DNA from: Engelhardtia mirabilis
Lineage (GTDB): Bacteria; Planctomycetota; UBA1135; GCA-002686595
Direction: 5' to 3'
Length of the DNA: 64,000 bases
Assembly (NCBI GenBank): GCA_007751255.1
Contig: CP036296.1
Coordinates: forward strand, 6,138,001-6,202,000
In this document: positions 39,550 through 47,506 of the stretch, one piece after another
Layout of the letters: every line of letters begins with the position of its first letter
Numbering within the stretch: position 1 is the first letter of the stretch
Notes under the pieces: model-generated
Seen by the model: the letters and a program-made list of their open reading frames with translations, nothing else
Told to the model about the DNA's origin: nothing
Database searches by the model: none
Translations under genes and position numbers: made by a program

Positions 39550-42500
39550 CGTCACGCCGCGCGGGACGTGGATGTCGAGGGGCCAGGACTCGATCAGCTC
39601 GCCGCCCTCGCCTGCGTAGAGCTCGAGCACGAGTTGGCGCGCGCCCTCCGGCACGACGCTGAAGTGGACGCAGGCGGGGGTGTCGGAGCGCAGGGTGCCG
39701 AGTTGGGCCGGCGTCGGCTCGGGCGAGTCGGCGGCAACCCATTGCAGCAGGGCGCGAGCATTCGGCGGCAACGTCAGGTCCGCGGGGAGCTCGACGTCCA
39801 GAGATCCGGACCATAGCTCCAGCTCGAGGGTGTTCGTGCCCTCCGCGAAGCTGCGCCGGGCGCCCAGGGGGATGGGGTAGCTGCCCAGGTCCACGCTGGC
39901 CCGCAGCGGCACGTGCGCCGGCACCGACAGATCCAAGCGGCCGTCCCCGTCGAGCCCGCTGCCCCACTGCCTCTCGGCGTCTGCCGTCAATTCGAAGAAG
40001 GCGCCGGCCGCTGGCTCGCCGTTGTGTCGCAGGTGCACCGCGACCGTTGCTGCGGGCTCGGCGTCGAGCTCCAGCGCGACGGCGCGAGTCTCGCCCGGAC
40101 CGAGCGGCACGTGGAAGTGGGTGGCCCAGTCGCGCGTGATCACGCTCTCCCCGAACTGGACCAACAGCAGGTGATTGCCCGCCGGCAGGCCGTCGAGGAT
40201 GAACGCCCCGTCGGCGTCGGTGGTCGCCTCGAAGGGCCCGGTCTCGATGATCGAGACGCTGTGGCCGGCGAGGTGGCGCGCCGGCGGTCCGACGATCCGC
40301 CCCTCGATGCGGCCGGTGGGCTCGAGGTCGAGGTCGCCGAGGTCGAGGAATCCGGAGGGAGCCCTGCGGAGCTCGGTCAGGCGCGCGAAGCGGTCGTCCG
40401 CCGTCCGGGCGTGGACGCGCATGGCCAGGGGCGCGAGGTCGTCGAAGTGGAAGCGACCGTCCTCGCCGCTGGTGGTGGTCCGCCGCTTCGGTCCCCTGGT
40501 GAAGCCGATGCCGCCCAAGTGGACCGCGGGGGCCGCGGGGTCGCCGTCGAAGCCGCGCACGGACGTGCTCGAGTAGCTGTCCTGATTGCGAAGGACGGCG
40601 GCCATGGGATCGGAGTCGAAGGCTTCGACCCCGTCGATCCCCTCGCGCACGGGTTCGACGCGACCGAGCTCCCCCTGGGCCAACACGACCAGGGCGCCGG
40701 CGACCGGCGCGCCGTCGCGGACCACGCGACCGCTGAGCGACGGCGCCCGTGCAAGACGCAGGATCTGCCCCTCGCCCGCGGCCCGCTCGGACAGCACCAC
40801 GGCCCGCGATGCGTAGCCTTGGGCGGCCACGTCCAGGACGTCACTCCCCGGTTGCGCGTAGAACTCGACCCAACCCTCGTCGGTCCGACGCTCGCTGCGG
40901 GCGGCATAGGCGAGTCGCGGCGTCGGGTCGGTGCGGTACTCGGCGGCGAAGCGGTCGACTTCGATGACCACGAACGCCAGGGGCTCACCGGTCGCATCGT
41001 CCACCAGTCGCACGCGACAGGGCGGACCCAAGGGGAACAGGACGAGCTCGATGCCCTCGGCGCCAGGCTGCACGGGCATCCCGAAGTAGGGCTCCTCGTA
41101 GCCGGCCGCCCGGGCACTCAGGATGCTGCCTTCGATCGACGGCAGGGGCACGTCGAAGCGCCCGTCCTGGTCCACCTCGAAGCTCCAGCCCGGAGCCCAC
41201 CGTCGAGTACTGACGACGGCGCCGGTCAGGGGCGCGCCGGAGGGGTCCAAGACTCGACCGCGCGCGCGCGGCGCCCGCTCGAGCCGGATCTCGCCGACCT
41301 GCAAGGCCTGCAGCGCCGCGACCTCGACCGACATCTCCCGCTCCAGAAAGTTGGCTGCGAGGACCGTCGTGCGCCGTTCGCCGGGCTCCACGTGGTCGCT
41401 GGTGAAGTACCCGTCGGGGTCCGACCGCACTTGCGGCGCGCCGGAGACGAGCACGATCGCGTCCGCGAGGCCCACACCCTGGTCGTCGACGATGCGACCG
41501 GACACGACCCCGGCGTCCTGCAGCACCAGATCGCCGACGTCAGTCACCGCGCCCTCGCGCGCGTCGAGCTCGGCCCATTGGGCGGAGCGCTCGGCGCTGA
41601 ACTCGACCTCGCGCTGCTGGACCGTCGGTGGGCCTTCGAGGCGCAGGAATGCCCGCGGCGCGCCCTTGCCGGGCACTTCCAGGAAGAACGAGCCGTCCAG
41701 CGCGGAGGTCGCGCTGACCGACCAGTCGCGGCCGCTCAGGTGGAGCGACACGGCTGCGCGCGGACTCCCGTCACCGTCCACCACTCGACCCACGAGGCGC
41801 GCCGCGGCGGCGCCCGGCTCCGCGCTCCGGTCGGCGAACACGCTGGCCTCGCGGCGAGCCTGGGCGACCACGACCGCGGGCCCGCCCGGCTCGATCGAGA
41901 CGGGAGCCATGGCCAGCTCGGGTTCCACGAGCGGCGCCGTGAGTCCGGCGGGCGAGCTGGCCCGCTCGTCGGGGCCGCGGTCGAGGAGGACGAACAGGGT
42001 TACAGCGCCCAAGAAGAGGGCGGCGACGAGCTTCGACATGACCAGGACTCCGGCTCCGAGGGTTGCCGTTCCGGCGGCCAACTGCGTGGCTCCGGTGGGC
42101 GCGAGATCGGGTCGGATGGAGATCGGAAGCGCCGGCACGATCGCGGCCAGGCCGCCCCCGGCCCGGTCGCGCTCGAGCGAGTCGCGCAGCAACTCGAGCC
42201 CGCGGCGCACGCGCCAGCGCACGGTGTCGGCGGGCACGTCGAGCGTTCGGGCGATCGCCGCATTCGAAAGCTCGCCCTGGAAGCGCAACAGGAGCGTCGA
42301 CCGGAAGGGCTCTTGCAGTGCCTTGAGGTGCTCCCACACGCGCTGACGCTGTTCGCCCACCTCGAGCAGTTCAGCGGTCGAGGGCAGGGCCTCACTCGCC
42401 GCCACGGCGCGTTCGCGCCGAAGACGCCGTCCGTCGGCCCGTCGCACGCGCCACAGGAAGCGGCGCAGGCCGAGCAAGAGCCGCCCGCGGTCCACCGCCA

Positions 42501-42666
42501 CGGTGCCACCGCGCGAGGCCGCCAACCAGGCCTCCTGGCAGGCGTCGTCGGCCAGGGTCGGGTCCGACACCAGCCGCAGGGCCAGGTTGCCGAGCCAGCG
42601 CAGGTCCGCCAGCTCGCGCCCCAGGCCAGTGGCGTCACGCGCCGCCCTGTCCGAATTCCATTCCAT
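39520..42666 (-). CDS. ECF sigma factor fused to a transmembrane helix and carboxypeptidase-regulatory-like domains
   Basis: A 1048-residue fusion. Residues ~20-85 are sigma-70 region 2 (LRLVSDPTLADDACQEAWLA, RRFLWRVRRADGRR). Residues ~108-165 are region 4 with its helix-turn-helix (LRFQGELSNAAIARTLDVPA, VRWRVRRGLELL). A hydrophobic segment at about 199-228 (LVMSKLVAALFLGAVTLFVLL) should cross the membrane. Beyond it are some 800 residues of repeated carboxypeptidase-regulatory-like domains (GRVVDGDGSPRAAVSL, GRIVDDQGVGLADAIV, GRVLDPSGAPLTGAVV, DADGAFILDGLPAG). I infer a membrane-tethered sigma factor that senses outside and acts, perhaps after proteolysis, on DNA inside. No separate anti-sigma gene is adjacent. 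Confidence 0.88.
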   Translation of the reverse strand: MEWNSDRAARDATGLGRELADLRWLGNLALRLVSDPTLADDACQEAWLAASRGGTVAVDRGRLLLGLRRFLWRVRRADGRRLRRERAVAASEALPSTAELLEVGEQRQRVWEHLKALQEPFRSTLLLRFQGELSNAAIARTLDVPADTVRWRVRRGLELLRDSLERDRAGGGLAAIVPALPISIRPDLAPTGATQLAAGTATLGAGVLVMSKLVAALFLGAVTLFVLLDRGPDERASSPAGLTAPLVEPELAMAPVSIEPGGPAVVVAQARREASVFADRSAEPGAAAARLVGRVVDGDGSPRAAVSLHLSGRDWSVSATSALDGSFFLEVPGKGAPRAFLRLEGPPTVQQREVEFSAERSAQWAELDAREGAVTDVGDLVLQDAGVVSGRIVDDQGVGLADAIVLVSGAPQVRSDPDGYFTSDHVEPGERRTTVLAANFLEREMSVEVAALQALQVGEIRLERAPRARGRVLDPSGAPLTGAVVSTRRWAPGWSFEVDQDGRFDVPLPSIEGSILSARAAGYEEPYFGMPVQPGAEGIELVLFPLGPPCRVRLVDDATGEPLAFVVIEVDRFAAEYRTDPTPRLAYAARSERRTDEGWVEFYAQPGSDVLDVAAQGYASRAVVLSERAAGEGQILRLARAPSLSGRVVRDGAPVAGALVVLAQGELGRVEPVREGIDGVEAFDSDPMAAVLRNQDSYSSTSVRGFDGDPAAPAVHLGGIGFTRGPKRRTTTSGEDGRFHFDDLAPLAMRVHARTADDRFARLTELRRAPSGFLDLGDLDLEPTGRIEGRIVGPPARHLAGHSVSIIETGPFEATTDADGAFILDGLPAGNHLLLVQFGESVITRDWATHFHVPLGPGETRAVALELDAEPAATVAVHLRHNGEPAAGAFFELTADAERQWGSGLDGDGRLDLSVPAHVPLRASVDLGSYPIPLGARRSFAEGTNTLELELWSGSLDVELPADLTLPPNARALLQWVAADSPEPTPAQLGTLRSDTPACVHFSVVPEGARQLVLELYAGEGGELIESWPLDIHVPRGVTTRVDPAQSK

Positions 42667-42817
42667 CCAGCACTCGAAACCCCGCCCGCGCCGCGAACGC
42701 GAACGGCAATCGGAGGAATCCTGGCTCGCACGGTAGACGATCCACGGCCGACGTGGCGACCCGGAGATCGTCGCCTCCGAGCCCGGGTCGTCGGCGCGGC
42801 CTGGCGAACGATGCGGC

Positions 42818-44203
42818 CTATCGCGGCCGCAGCAGCAGGTCCCGATCCGCCTCGCGCGCCGCGGCCCGTCCGGCCTCGATGTCGACGCGCTTGAGGATCA
42901 GGCCGCCCACCACGAAGAAGGGCAGGACCGAGAGGATCGCCAGGCGCGGCTCGTCCGTCTGCCGGACGACCAGGAAGAAGGCCGCCGGTCCGAGCACCCC
43001 GGCGAACTTCTCGAGCACCGCGAAGATCGCGAAGAACTCGCCTGACTTGTGCCTGGGAATCATGCTCGCGAACAGGGAACGCGAGAGGGCCTGGGTTCCG
43101 CCCATCACCAGCCCCACGCTGATCGCCAGGACCAGGAAGTGGGTCTCGTTCTGCATGCCGTAGGCCAAGAGCGTGATCAGCAGGTAGAAGCCGACGCCGA
43201 CCAGGATCGCCGGCCTCGTTCCGATGCGTGCCGCCAGGCGGCCGAAGCCGATGGCGCAGGGCACGCCCACGAACTGCACCAACAGGATCGACAGCAGCAT
43301 CACCGACTGGTCCAGGTCGAGCAGGCCGCCGAAGAAGACTGACATGCGGATGATCGTGCCGATGCCGTCGTTGTAGATCAGAAACGCCACCATCATCAGG
43401 AAGGCGTGGCGGTAGGAGCGCAGCTCGCGCAGGGTCTCGCCCAGACGCACCACGGCCACGCGCAGGGATCCGCGATCACCGGTCTCGTCGGGCTCGATCA
43501 GCCGCGGCGGCTCGGGCACGCGCAGGAAGAGCGGGATCGAGAAGACGCCCCACCACAGGGCCACGGACAGGAAGGCCAAGCGCGTGGGCAGGGTCGCTTC
43601 GGCCGGCGTCAGGCCCTCGCCCGAGGGCAGCCCGAACAGCTCCGGCTTGATGATCCAGGCCAGGTTGAGGGCCAGCAGCAGCCCGCCGCCAAGGTAGCCC
43701 AGGGAGTAGGCGCTGGTGGACAGGCGATCCATCTCCTCGCCCTCCGCCACGTGCGGCAAGAGCGCGTCGTAGAAGACGAAGCTGCCCGAGGCGCCGATGT
43801 TGGCCAGTCCGAAGAGCACCACCGCCAGGTAGGCGTCGCCCGGTCCGATCAGGAACATCGCCGCCGTGGCGGCCACGCCCAAGACGAGGAAGCAGCCCAG
43901 GAGGCGTTTGCGGATCGCGCGGTAGTCGCCGAGGGCTCCCAGGAGCGGCGCCAAGAGCGCGATCGTGAGCAGGGCGATGGTGGTGCCCAGGCTGAACAGC
44001 TCGGCCGACTCCGAGTCGGTCAGCCCCTCGGAGGCGACGCGCTCGAAGTAGATCGGAAAGACGGCCGTGACGATGACGGTCATCATCGCCGAGTTGGCCC
44101 AGTCGTAGAGGGCCCAGGCCCGCTTGGGCGGGGAGTCGAGGGCGAGGCGCGAGAGCACGCCCCCACCCGCGGATGCCGGCCGGTCGTCGCTGGGGTTGGT
44201 CAA
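42818..44203 (-). CDS. MFS transporter, UMF1/Atg22-like family
   Basis: A 461-residue integral membrane protein with about 12 hydrophobic helices. RAWALYDWANSAMMTVIVT near the N terminus is the family hallmark of the UMF1 (vacuole effluxer Atg22-like) transporters. LGALGDYRAIRKRLLG fits the conserved loop between helices 2 and 3, and GGTQALSRSLFASMIPRHKSGEFF is the second-half equivalent (given here in part: GGTQALSRSLFASMIP). Members are thought to export amino acids or small molecules; substrate unknown. A strong hairpin at 44261-44296 separates it from the regulator gene upstream, so it likely has its own promoter. Confidence 0.88.
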   Translation of the reverse strand: MTNPSDDRPASAGGGVLSRLALDSPPKRAWALYDWANSAMMTVIVTAVFPIYFERVASEGLTDSESAELFSLGTTIALLTIALLAPLLGALGDYRAIRKRLLGCFLVLGVAATAAMFLIGPGDAYLAVVLFGLANIGASGSFVFYDALLPHVAEGEEMDRLSTSAYSLGYLGGGLLLALNLAWIIKPELFGLPSGEGLTPAEATLPTRLAFLSVALWWGVFSIPLFLRVPEPPRLIEPDETGDRGSLRVAVVRLGETLRELRSYRHAFLMMVAFLIYNDGIGTIIRMSVFFGGLLDLDQSVMLLSILLVQFVGVPCAIGFGRLAARIGTRPAILVGVGFYLLITLLAYGMQNETHFLVLAISVGLVMGGTQALSRSLFASMIPRHKSGEFFAIFAVLEKFAGVLGPAAFFLVVRQTDEPRLAILSVLPFFVVGGLILKRVDIEAGRAAAREADRDLLLRPR

Positions 44204-44260
44204 GGTGGCGCGAGGCTAACCCGCCCCCGCGCCGATGCGAAGTGGCGGCCCCGAACGGCG

Positions 44261-44296
44261 CGCGGCCGCCGGCGGGATCTTCCGCCGGCGGCCGCG
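44261..44296. terminator. 15-bp stem terminator after the HDOD-REC-GGDEF gene
   Basis: CGCGGCCGCCGGCGG (44261-44275) pairs perfectly with CCGCCGGCGGCCGCG (44282-44296) around a 6-base loop, 17 bp after the stop at 44314. It should end the minus-strand transcript coming from the Hpt and GGDEF genes. Confidence 0.65.
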
Positions 44297-44313
44297 AACC
44301 GCGTCGCCCGGCC

Positions 44314-46242
44314 TCAAGCCGAGCGCAGCTTGGGCGTCAGCCCCGGGCTGATCGTGACCCGGTTGCGTCCGCCCGACTTGGAGCTGTAGACCGATTCATC
44401 CGCCAGCCGCATCAGGTGATCGATGTCGACGATCCCCGGCTCGTACTGCGCGACGCCGACGCTGACCGTCACGTTGCGCTTGAACTTGCCGAACTCGACC
44501 ACGTTCTCCTCCACGGCCGAGCGCACCCGCTCGGCGATGTGACTCGCGACGTCGACCGCGACGCCCGGGCAGATCACGAGGAACTCCTCGCCACCCATGC
44601 GGGCCGCCAGGTCCTGACGCCGCAGGGATTGCCGCAGCACGCGGGAGGTCTCCTGCAGCACGACGTCGCCGACGTCGTGTCCGTAGTCGTCGTTGACGCG
44701 CTTGAAGTGGTCGATATCGAGGGCCACCACGGAGATCGGCGTGTCCGTGTCCATGGCGTGCTTCCAGGTGCGCTCGAAGTGAGCCATGGCGCAGCGCCGG
44801 TTCGGCAGCTTGGTCAGGAAGTCCGTGTTCGCGGCCTCCTTGAGCTGTCGGTTCAGGCGCGTCATCTGCATCGCGTTCTTCATGTGGATCTCCTGGTCGC
44901 GCTCGACCTGCTCCTGCAGGCGCACCAGTCGGATCCCCGCCCGCAGCCGCGCGAGCAGCACGCGCGGGATGAAGGGCTTGGTGATGAAGTCATCGACGCC
45001 GGCCTCGAAGCCCTCGAGCACGCGCTCTTCGTTGCCGTCGCCGGTGAGCAGCAGCACGTAGATGCGCTTACCGAAGCGCGAGCGGCGCAGGGCCTTGCAG
45101 AACTCGAGCCCGTTCAGGTCGGGCATGTTCAGGTCGGTGACGATGATCTGCGGGCGCAGCTTCAGGGTCATCGCCAGGGCCTCGCGACCGTTGCGGGCAG
45201 TGTGGACCTCGTGGCCGGCCTCCTTCAGGTGCCGCGCCAGGACGCGCAGGGAGAGGGGGTCGTCGTCCACGGCGAGCACTCGCACCGGCAGCTCGGCGGC
45301 CTCGACGACCTCGATCACCTTGTTCCCGGACAGTTGCTGCTCGAGGTTGGCCGAGCGCACCCGCTCCGCCATGTCCTCGGTGGGCAGCTCGAGCACCGCC
45401 CCCCACTCGACCCAGTCGGCGACGACCTCGTCGCAGAGCTCGGCCAGGTCGATGTCGCCGGCGTCGAGTCGGCGACGCAGCAGGTTGAGCTGCTCGAGCA
45501 GGACCGGATCGGCCTGGCGGCCGGCCATGCAGTACTTGGCGATGATCGCGCCGTCCACCAGCACCTGGAAGAGCTGCATCGAGCTCTCGTCCAGCGAGTC
45601 CTCGCCGGTCTCGTCCTCCAGGTACATGACCACGTCCTGGAAGCGCTCGGGCAGCCCCCAATCGGCCATCAGCGACGCGGCGACCTCGCAGTGGTTGATC
45701 CGGAACGCCTCGGTCTCGAGCAGCTTGCGGTCCAACCCGGGGTCGGACGCGAGGCGATCGATGATCTCGGCGTAGTCCTCCGGATGGGTGCAGGCCAGGG
45801 CCAGCTCGCCGATCGCCGCCATCAGGCCGCAGGTGAAGGCCTCCGCCGGATCGGCGCGCCCCAGCTCACGGCTGAGTTTGGACGCCGCGATGCCGCAGGC
45901 CAGGGACTCCGACCAGTAGCCGTCGTAGTCGAAGCGGGTGCAGGCGCCGGACCGGTTGCCGGTCACCAGGGTGAAACCCAGCGCGACCGTCGAGACCGTC
46001 TTCAACCCCAGGCGCATCGCGGCCTCGTTGAGGCTCGAGATGGGACGGCTGGTGGAGACCTGCGCCGATGTGGCCAGCTTGACGATCCGACCGGTGAGGG
46101 CCGGGTCCGCCTGCATTGTCTCGATCAGCTCGTCGATCGAGCAGTCCTCCTCCTGCGTAAGGGTGAGAATGCGCATGCCGACGCCACTGGGCGAGGGCAA
46201 CTGACCGGTGGCTTTGAGCTCTTCGAATTCCTTACGGAACAT
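44314..46242 (-). CDS. HDOD-REC-GGDEF signalling protein (diguanylate cyclase)
   Basis: A 642-residue cytoplasmic regulator with three parts. Residues ~10-210 are an HDOD domain (LPSPSGVGMRILTLTQ, ADPALTGRIVKLATSA). Residues ~322-440 are a receiver domain with acidic pocket D326-D328, phospho-acceptor D370 (IIVTDLNMPDLNG) and the conserved Lys in FITKPF. Residues ~465-635 are a GGDEF domain (DFLTKLPNRR, DIDHFKRVNDDYGHDVGD) with intact active-site GGEEF at 550-554 and an inhibitory RxxD site at 541-544. It should make cyclic di-GMP, with output tuned by phosphorylation of the receiver and product feedback. An Hpt protein is encoded 57 bp upstream, a likely phosphodonor. Confidence 0.92.
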   Translation of the reverse strand: MFRKEFEELKATGQLPSPSGVGMRILTLTQEEDCSIDELIETMQADPALTGRIVKLATSAQVSTSRPISSLNEAAMRLGLKTVSTVALGFTLVTGNRSGACTRFDYDGYWSESLACGIAASKLSRELGRADPAEAFTCGLMAAIGELALACTHPEDYAEIIDRLASDPGLDRKLLETEAFRINHCEVAASLMADWGLPERFQDVVMYLEDETGEDSLDESSMQLFQVLVDGAIIAKYCMAGRQADPVLLEQLNLLRRRLDAGDIDLAELCDEVVADWVEWGAVLELPTEDMAERVRSANLEQQLSGNKVIEVVEAAELPVRVLAVDDDPLSLRVLARHLKEAGHEVHTARNGREALAMTLKLRPQIIVTDLNMPDLNGLEFCKALRRSRFGKRIYVLLLTGDGNEERVLEGFEAGVDDFITKPFIPRVLLARLRAGIRLVRLQEQVERDQEIHMKNAMQMTRLNRQLKEAANTDFLTKLPNRRCAMAHFERTWKHAMDTDTPISVVALDIDHFKRVNDDYGHDVGDVVLQETSRVLRQSLRRQDLAARMGGEEFLVICPGVAVDVASHIAERVRSAVEENVVEFGKFKRNVTVSVGVAQYEPGIVDIDHLMRLADESVYSSKSGGRNRVTISPGLTPKLRSA

Positions 46243-46299
46243 CGGGCGGGGGGCGTTGGGGTAGAGCGGGCGGGTGGAGAGAAATGTCGCCTTCGCGAC

Positions 46300-46767
46300 T
46301 CAGGCCAACTCGGCCTCGAGGGCAGTGCGAACGCGCTCGTATTGGGTCTTGGACTGCTCGACCAAGGGACGCGCGCCATCGACATCGCCGCCCCGCCCGG
46401 CGCTTTCGATCGCTCGGCACAGCTCGGCAAGGGAGAAGGCCCCGAGGTTCCCGCAGCTGGACTTGAGCGCGTGGGCCACGCGGCTCAGGGCCTCCGAATC
46501 GCCGGCGCTGAGGGCCTCGTCCATGGCCTGCAGACGTGCCGGCGTGTCATCCATGAACATTGACACCAGATCGGCGAATAGCTCCGGATCGTCGTCGCCG
46601 CCGAGAGCCTTGAGGCTGGCGACGATCTCGAGATCGAGTAGCGACTTGTCGTCGGAGTTGTCCAAGGGGGCCGAACCGGGGGGGGGGGTGGATGGCGAGT
46701 TCCTGCAGACGGACCAGCTGGGGTCCGACTGCAACCGATCTGGTTTCGGCGTCGCCGAGGTCCACAC
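46300..46767 (-). CDS. Hpt (histidine phosphotransfer) domain protein
   Basis: A 155-residue protein whose last ~110 residues are a single Hpt four-helix bundle. The phospho-accepting His is H99 in AHALKSSCGNLGA, counting from GTG 46767. It lacks kinase or receiver parts, so it should pass phosphate between a hybrid kinase elsewhere and a receiver, most simply the REC domain of the GGDEF protein next door. The start is uncertain: the N-terminal 34 residues are low in complexity and include an 11-C tract, so a TTG at 46665 (LDNSDDKSLLDLE) may be the true start and would give 121 residues. Confidence 0.82.
   Translation of the reverse strand: MWTSATPKPDRLQSDPSWSVCRNSPSTPPPGSAPLDNSDDKSLLDLEIVASLKALGGDDDPELFADLVSMFMDDTPARLQAMDEALSAGDSEALSRVAHALKSSCGNLGAFSLAELCRAIESAGRGGDVDGARPLVEQSKTQYERVRTALEAELA
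46678..46688. repeat. 11-G homopolymer in the 5' part of the Hpt gene
   Basis: A run of 11 G on the plus strand (C on the coding strand) encodes Pro-Pro-Pro just before the Hpt domain if translation starts at 46767. A slip by one base would break that frame but not translation from the TTG at 46665. It may mark phase variation, a mis-chosen start, or a sequencing-prone site. Confidence 0.8.
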
Positions 46768-46843
46768 TCAAGACGCGTCGGCGAATCCGGGACCCGGTCG
46801 CCCGCCAGACCTAGAACAGCGGCCTGGGAGGGGTTCTGGTCCC

Positions 46844-47506
46844 TCAGCGGTGCCCGAAAACCCCGCGCACGTGGCGCTCGAGGTGGGCCTCGAGCAGGGG
46901 GTCGTCGGCCGGGACCTCGGCCAGGTCGGCCACCCGCCCCATGACCCCGGGTTCCAGCCCACAGGGTCGGAAGCGCTCGAAGCCGGCCAGATCGTTCGAG
47001 ACGTTCAGGGCCAGGCCGTGCCAGGTGACCCAGCGGCGCACGGCCACGCCGATGGAGCAGACCTTGTGGCCGCCGGCCCAGACCCCGGTCAGGCCCTCCC
47101 GCCGCTCGCCCTCCACGCCCAGGTCCGCCAGGGTCCGCAGGACGACCTCTTCGAGGTCGCGCAGGTAGGCGTGCAGGTCCCGCCGGCCGAGCGGCAGGAG
47201 GAACAGGGGGTAGGCCACCAACTGCCCGGGTCCGTGCCAGGTGGCCTCGCCGCCGCGCTCGATCTCGACCAGGGGCAGGTCGAGCCCGTCGGCCGCGCCC
47301 TCGGGAGTTCGGCGACCGAGGGTGACGACTTCCGGGTGCTCCAGCAGCAGCAGCTGGTCGCAGACCTCCCCGGCTGCCCGCTGGGCGACCAACTCCTGCT
47401 GCAGATCACGCGCGCGGGCGTAGTCGAACCGCCCCAGCCGCCGAACCTCGAGCTCGGGACCCAGGGGCGGCCGGGGCGTCGGCGGTGTCGCCGGTCCGCC
47501 CGTCAC
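46844..47506 (-). CDS. lipB: Octanoyl-[ACP]:protein N-octanoyltransferase
   Basis: A 220-residue enzyme that moves octanoate from acyl carrier protein to the lipoyl domains of 2-oxoacid dehydrogenases, the first step of lipoate synthesis. Family motifs are all visible: ERGGEATWHGPGQLVAYP, the catalytic Lys K148 in GGHKVCSIGVAVRRWVTWHG, and catalytic Cys C182 in FRPCGLEPGVMG. Length is normal for LipB. Its start overlaps the lpdA stop by 4 bp, and lipA lies in the same gene cluster, so lipoylation and its target complex are made together. Confidence 0.94.
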   Translation of the reverse strand: MTGGPATPPTPRPPLGPELEVRRLGRFDYARARDLQQELVAQRAAGEVCDQLLLLEHPEVVTLGRRTPEGAADGLDLPLVEIERGGEATWHGPGQLVAYPLFLLPLGRRDLHAYLRDLEEVVLRTLADLGVEGERREGLTGVWAGGHKVCSIGVAVRRWVTWHGLALNVSNDLAGFERFRPCGLEPGVMGRVADLAEVPADDPLLEAHLERHVRGVFGHR

